Assembly (NCBI GenBank): GCA_037576195.1 | Contig: CM075101.1 | Span: forward strand, 44,516,001 to 44,580,000 | From: Phytoseiulus persimilis | Lineage: Eukaryota; Arthropoda; Arachnida; Mesostigmata; Phytoseiidae | DNA: 64,000 bases | Direction: 5' to 3' | Part shown: positions 58,463-64,000 of the stretch, piece by piece | Numbering within the stretch: the first letter of the stretch is position 1 | Layout of the letters: each line of letters starts with the position of its first letter | Program-made: the position numbers and the translations under genes | Notes under the pieces: model-generated | Told to the model about the DNA's origin: nothing | Databases searched by the model: none | What the model saw: only the letters and a program-made list of their open reading frames with translations

Positions 58463-58868
58463 TGCTCCGGACATTCTTATTATATTTACAGTATATACTC
58501 GGCTTCGTAAATCTTATTTACAAATTTGAAAATATATGTACATCTTCGACTCTCTGTCCCTCGGCTCGCCTCCTTCTTCCAATGGTTGTCATTGTTCCGC
58601 TGTGCTGACTAGAAAGCATCTGGTTCCGCGAGACGGGGGTAAACAATTTTTTCCTGAGATCCTAGTTTGTCCTTCGACGTGGTATTGGTAGAGAACACGT
58701 GCATAGTCACTATCTGGAAATCGATCAGGATTTTCATAACTGCTTCTTCAGTTTCCTACATCCGCCGAAGCCCTGCTCGGACTCGGTCCGCAATGATAAT
58801 TGGTTTCGCCGAAACTGAGCCACATATCGGCCGTGTCGGCGATTCCATTCAATGATGCGTGCGATGTG

Positions 58869-61800
58869 TCAAACCTGATTGTTGTTGGACGCGGAAGTAG
58901 TTTTAACCTGCTGATAACGTGGCGAGCGCCGGCCGAACTTGACCAGACTGAGGACCAGGAGCAGCAACGCTAGAGAGACGATGCAGCCTGACAGGAGGAA
59001 AAGGGGGACTCTTGAACTCGAATGCGACAGCCACGCGAAAAAGTGTGCGAGCCTCTGAGAGCCAGCCAGAGTCTTGGGGGGCACTCGCTGTAAGTTCAAG
59101 GGAGCAGAGCCTTCACGGAGGTCTTCAGAATCCGGAATCAACGGGAACGAAACACCCCTGCGCTCTCGTCTCCTGTAAAATCGATGTCAAGATCAGCTCA
59201 GGCTGATGCCAACCACTCGGAACCCATCCGAACTCTATTGTTGGACGATTTCCGAGAGTGAAAGACCGAAAATTTCAGAGATCACTTTTCTCATCTTTGC
59301 TCTTTTCCAACTCACGCTCGCAGAGACTCGGTAGAGAGAGTGAAAATGCAATGAACGTTCCAGTGAGTAACGTTGTCGGAAGGAGAGTCACGTTGCAGGG
59401 CGAATAGAGGTTCGGTTTGGAACAAGAACCCGTCGGCTTTCTGAGCGCTCCGCACAGCCTCTAGAACTTCGGGGTCAAATGACGTGGGGTCTTGGGACAT
59501 CATAACGGCGTTGAAAACCTGTCCGTGCAGCTGAGTATCCACTGAGTACGGGTCTTGGAAGTCCTACAAGATATTCAGTTTTAGACGCAGACAAGGCGAA
59601 GTCTGCCCCCAGAGCCTTGATATTCGATAATGAGGCTGTTGGCGAGTCTTGGATGAAGTTTGAGTATCTCACGAGAATTTTCAGTAGACAGTTCATTCGA
59701 GTATGATCGCCACATGGATTTTCGTCCGTGTCTTGTGAGATCGGCTCCTCCGACGAGCAGAGATAGCACCGCTCGATATTGGCTTGAAAAACCGGAGCTC
59801 CGTTCTCCTCCAGGACAGCTCGGACTTTCCCGTAAACGAGATCACCTATAACAAAGTGTATCAAGTCCAGGAAGACGATTTCCTTGATGTTGAGAGGCTC
59901 ACGATTCGCTTCGAGGAGGTCATTGTGCTTTGGGAGCACTGTTTGAGAATCGCACCACGGTTACAGAGCTTACCTTCGACGAATGTGTCCCCGGAGCTCC
60001 AATCCAAACTGTTGTCGGGACTCCGCTTTCGCATCCAGTTGGATTTATCTCGGGTGAGTGAGAGCTCGCTTCTCAGGGAATATGTAGACTTTTCTGCGTT
60101 CTTGGGAGCCTCTATCTGAATCTGTTGGGGAGAACGGGATCTTATGACTGAGCGTCACGCAAAAATCACGCGAACACCACGGAAGGAGAAAACGAGCCTC
60201 TGTCTTCCGGACCGGGGACAGGACAAGTTCGCCAGACTTTTTTTTTTTGAGATTCCGACATCTGCCGCGAACCGGCCACCAGAATAACTCAACACTTTCT
60301 CAAGCAGATGGGTATGATGGATGAATGGAAACCCCAATCATCGAAATGGAGCGAAATGGAGGAAAACTCACCGGAAAGGAGAAATCCAGAGGGTGCTGGA
60401 CTCCAGTTTTGTGACACTCCGTCACCGAGTTCTCCGAATACACACAAGGGAACATGGTGAAGCTGATGTTGCCTTGGAAGCGGGAAACCTGGCGGAAGAG
60501 CCGGTGGATTTGAATACTGTCCTCACGATTCGCTTTTTGGATGAGCTCCGACTCTCCCTCCACTACCAGTGACCTGCTCGCCTCTCAACTCCCTTCCATA
60601 TCTGGGATCGTCCTATGGTGCTCCTTCAAAATCGCACACTCACCGACTCCACAGATTCTATGAGCCATTCCAGTTGGGTTGATGAAATGCTTCGTTTAAG
60701 TTCGATTTTCATAGCGATCAGAGGAAAAGACGTCGCCGACTCCGCCAGAATGGTGGTTGAGTTCCACTTCTCTGTGTAAGGGTTCAACTGATTATTCCGG
60801 AGAGAAGACTGTTTGAAGAGTTGAGACTCTTCTCCATTATAGACTGATCAAAAGCGTCATTCCACGCGCGAGAGACGAACCATGACCTTCGTTGAGGACG
60901 AGTCTTCCTGGTCCAGACAGGAAGGAAACGCTGCGGAACTTGACTTGAAGATGGCCATTTGAAGATAACTTCACTTCATCCATCTCGACGGTTCCTTCAA
61001 AGAGAGACATCGTTATAGAGTTTCTCCGGATGAGCGACGCATCCCAGCGGTTATACATAGGGCCTAGGTCTCTCGCTTCCCCTGCGCGCGAGTGATCGTC
61101 CCCTGGATTTGACGAAATTTTCGGACGAAAGCTCTGCGAAAAGAGAAGGTTTTCCGCTGCTTTGACGCTGTCAACGTCAACTCAGCAACCTCATCACGAA
61201 AAAATGAAGGCGACTGTTTCCGTAACTCGAGGAAAATATGAGCTTGGAGCTTCAAGCTAGCGGATATGAGACTCTTGACCTCGATTCAACAATCAGTCCC
61301 GTCTCGGCATTACGTCTGTGGTGGCCGTCGCAACAGCGCGATGCCTTCATCAGAGACCAACGTTGAGCAGCGCACTAGTCACGGAAACACCGAAAAAGCT
61401 GCCTAGCGCGAACTCATCCGCCGAAACGAACGAAAACGTCTGAGTATACCGCTGAGCATCGAAAGTTCATGGATTGATCAGTCGTAGATTTGGAGTTCGG
61501 GAGAATTTTCTATCTTCTATCTGAACAGTCCAGAAAACAGCGCCGTCCAACTCTCTTCAAACGGGCATTACATAAGAACGTCACGCGCGTGAAAGTTCGA
61601 CTCGCGAGTTTCCCGTTCTCTGACGTCTGTGATCCCACGAGACGAGAATACGGGTGGCCAATCGTGAGAGGAAGTCATCTAAAAGGGTGGATGGGGCGCT
61701 CGCTTAACTCGCTCTTAACTAGGATAGCTGGTGTAGCTCCGTCATGTCGAGAGCAAATGATTCTCACTCAGTTCGCCGCTGCCTCGTGTGACACGAACAG

Positions 61801-64000
61801 ATTCGCGTTCGCAGTGACTGGCAATACACTGACAGACAGTTATTATTATTACAGCGAATCCGGCCGTCGCCGTCACCTCGAGAGCCCGCTAAGCATCGCC
61901 GGTTGGCAACCTAGTCTGCTGGTGTTCCAGCCTGAGCGGCGACACGCGTGCCCGCGCTGGGTATTGGTATCGAAAACTCTTGAAGTACTCACCCCCGTTA
62001 AGCGTTTGATTGCTGGCTTGATCGTTTGAAAGAAAACTGAGCTGAACCACGTTTGACAGCGAAACATGCCTCCAACGCACTTGAGCCGGTGAGGACTGCG
62101 ACGGACAAGGAGTTCGATAGAAGTAAGAAACGTGAAGAGGCAAAGAAAGCGTCACTGTTGAAGCGTCATGCTCTTCGATCGAGTCCTGGTCGTCTGAAGA
62201 GTCGAAAACTCTTGTCTTGCGTTCAGCGCCGCAGACCCGTTCGAGCTGTTCAAGACTGAACACCCGATGGAACCTCCAAGAACAGCTTCGCAGTGACAGC
62301 GTCGACACCAGAGAGCTGCAATAGCAAAACACCCACATGAGCTGGAAGCCAATATTCGAAAAACAAATAAGTAGCCGAATGAGCGGCTTGTCAGCCGGGA
62401 CCTTCCGCAGAGTATTTATGACTGAATGGGTGCGGGATAAGGGTCCAGGACGTTTGGCGCCGAAGTAATTCAGCGCCGGGAGGGTTTGGCGCCGATACGC
62501 CGGAAGCCGACCCGAACCCGGCGATTCGTTCGTGCCTCGGCGAACACTGTCAATGTACCTGAAGTTGGCGAAGTTCGAGCAGGGATATCTCGACGCCGCT
62601 GAAGAAGAACTCAGAACCGATTTCGGAATCGGTGATGTCGACACCAGGGGGAGGAGTCCATCGCGGTGCGGAACGGTCACGAGCAGTCGTATCTGAGGGT
62701 TGGATAGCGAGCTCCCATCTGGAATAATTTTGAAGGGCTATTCATTCGAAGTCCGAGTTTCGAGAATGCTTCCGAGTTCTGCGAGGTAGAGACGTCCACT
62801 GACCGACAATGCTCATCGTCGCGGTGTAGGGATCGGAGCCCACATCGTCCGGGTTGGGGGCCGGGCACACCCCTTGACTGCTGATTTCGTACACAACGCT
62901 CTCCCGCTCTTCACCTCGGCCCTTTCCAAGCTGTCCTTTGACGGAGGCGAGCTGGAGTCTGACCGAGCAGGATATGCGAGAGCCGGGGACGAGGAGAACG
63001 CTTTCGAGTCGACCGGGAAAGTTCACATTCGCCGGTGGCACGAGCGGTTCGAGATCGTCGGACGAATGCAGAGCCCATTTCCACCTGACAGAAACGCTCA
63101 ACGCTGGCCCATTACTGAATTCCAAACGGCTACACAACGGAGATTGCGGCGAGAATGATGGATGGCGTCTGTCACATTCCTGGAAGCACACAAGTCCCCG
63201 ACGACGTTAGAGGCGCCCAAACTCAATGCTACCACAGTACTTCACGTAACATGGGACTGAGAATTAGCTCAGGTGATCTCGATTGAGCCTAGCAGTGCAT
63301 TCTTCCAAGGTTTTCGGGACGGCCCTTGTCGTGGGAGGCTCTAAAAGTCCTCGGTGAGATGGTTTCACTTTCACTTCGATTGCCTCCGATGGAATGACAC
63401 AGTGCCCGCATCTTAACTGGCATTGAGCCGATGATCTGGCGTCCATGACCCTACTCACCGTTATGCATATTGCCGGATAACCTCTATTCAGTCTGATAGA
63501 GTGATTGAGGACGCTTCCGTCATCGTTGAGTGAAAGAACCACGGGAGGCGAGTTGAAAGCCTGCTCGGACGATACCGCGTCGATTATGGACACCGTTGCC
63601 TGTAACCAACAATCAGAATCAATTCCAGCCTCCATTGCGAGCTGCATACAGCGTGTCAAGGTCCTCATGCAACCTCATCCAAAATCAACTGATCCGGTCA
63701 GCGATGGATTCGTGAGAGTTTTTCTGAACCGCGATAGAAGTGCCCTCTGCTCGTAACTCGTTCGTCGTTTAGCCATTCTTCCAAAAGCCGCAAGATTGAG
63801 TTCGCACAATTAGGGTGGACACGTAAATCACTGACGAAGACTGCCTCGAATTCTCCTTCTGTTGTTCCTGAGGATTACCTCTAGCGATGGCCGTCCGCAG
63901 TCATAAAGATAGTGAACGCATTCGCCTTCCGATCTCTCGTATCTTTTATTGCTCATTCGAAGTACGTCGCTCTCGCTGCGAGACACTTGGACAGACTCCA
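58869..64000 (-). CDS. Frem2: FRAS1/FREM2-like extracellular matrix protein, 3' part (runs off the right edge)
   Basis: Family members are large basement-membrane proteins with CSPG repeats, Calx-beta domains and a C-terminal membrane anchor. Exons on the minus strand: 64000-63879 (edge, least sure), 63599-63459, 63179-62804, 62718-62559, 62315-61993, 61081-60887, 60771-60644, 60488-60372, 60121-59974, 59845-59673, 59563-59316, 59172-58869. The eleven from 63599 close in phase: 2313 nt, 770 residues and stop. Family blocks in order: RGYPAICITECDRRHPSFS, RISCSV, QGVCP, VTVPHRDGLLPLVST, CSNFANF, LPLHVSYFY, NGHLQVKFRS, GNISFTMFPC, EGDLVYGKVRAVL, RCYLCS and QVFNAV. A dibasic RRERR then precedes a transmembrane segment (VPLFLLSGCIVSLALLLLVL) and a short tail KFGRRSPRYQQ ending in SASNNNQV. 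The 61081 acceptor is uncertain, and a further exon in the 62316-62558 intron is possible. Confidence 0.88.

Noticed and set aside
61490..62029. 179-codon plus-strand frame
   Set aside because: Antisense to the FREM-like gene (intron and the 61993-62315 exon), which has strong family support on the minus strand.
1..64000. Bacterial-type systems (operons, CRISPR arrays, prophage, toxin-antitoxin)
   Set aside because: Introns, poly(A) signals, a eukaryotic tRNA gene and metazoan gene families show this is animal nuclear DNA; no direct-repeat/spacer array is present.

Overview
This is eukaryotic nuclear DNA. Genes are split by short introns (about 86-330 bp, one near 910 bp) with GT-AG boundaries, AATAAA signals follow the stop codons, one nuclear tRNA-Val gene is present, and the mobile elements are LINE, hAT-like and LTR-like fragments. 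Base composition is near 50% GC. An alanine-rich cuticle-type protein, a FRAS1/FREM-family matrix gene and a LINE tail of a type I associate with ticks and mites point to an arthropod, most likely a chelicerate. A compact mite genome such as Galendromus/Metaseiulus would fit, but that is inference, not proof.

Layout. 1-23.5 kb is mostly without recognisable genes: simple repeats, a tRNA-like SINE head, a 135-bp hAT-type MITE, a run of minus-strand open frames of unknown origin (13.1-16.6 kb), and two weak gene signals (a signal-peptide exon near 10.2 kb and a transmembrane exon near 20.5 kb). 23.6-28.5 kb (+) holds a complete 13-exon gene for protein O-GlcNAcase. 29.7-30.4 kb (-) holds a complete three-exon LSM5 gene. 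34.2-34.7 kb (-) encodes a small secreted cysteine-rich, antistasin-like protein. 36.4-37.6 kb (-) encodes a 420-residue repetitive cuticle-like protein with its own TATA box. 41.0-42.3 kb (-) carries two C2H2 zinc-finger terminal exons, each with its own poly(A) signal. 44.1-45.3 kb (-) carries the catalytic and C-terminal exons of a small CTD phosphatase with a polyglutamine tail. 50-57.3 kb is a transposon-rich interval (a foldback element, LTR-like sequence, a LINE fragment) that also holds tRNA-Val(AAC). 58.9-64.0 kb (-) is the 3' end of a FRAS1/FREM2-like gene that runs off the right edge.

The genes do not form a pathway. They are independent housekeeping (OGA, LSM5, CTD phosphatase, tRNA), structural/secreted (cuticle, FREM, antistasin-like) and regulatory (zinc finger) loci. 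Gene models were assembled by hand from reading frame, splice sites, phase arithmetic and remembered family signatures. I ran no search, and several first exons are not located.
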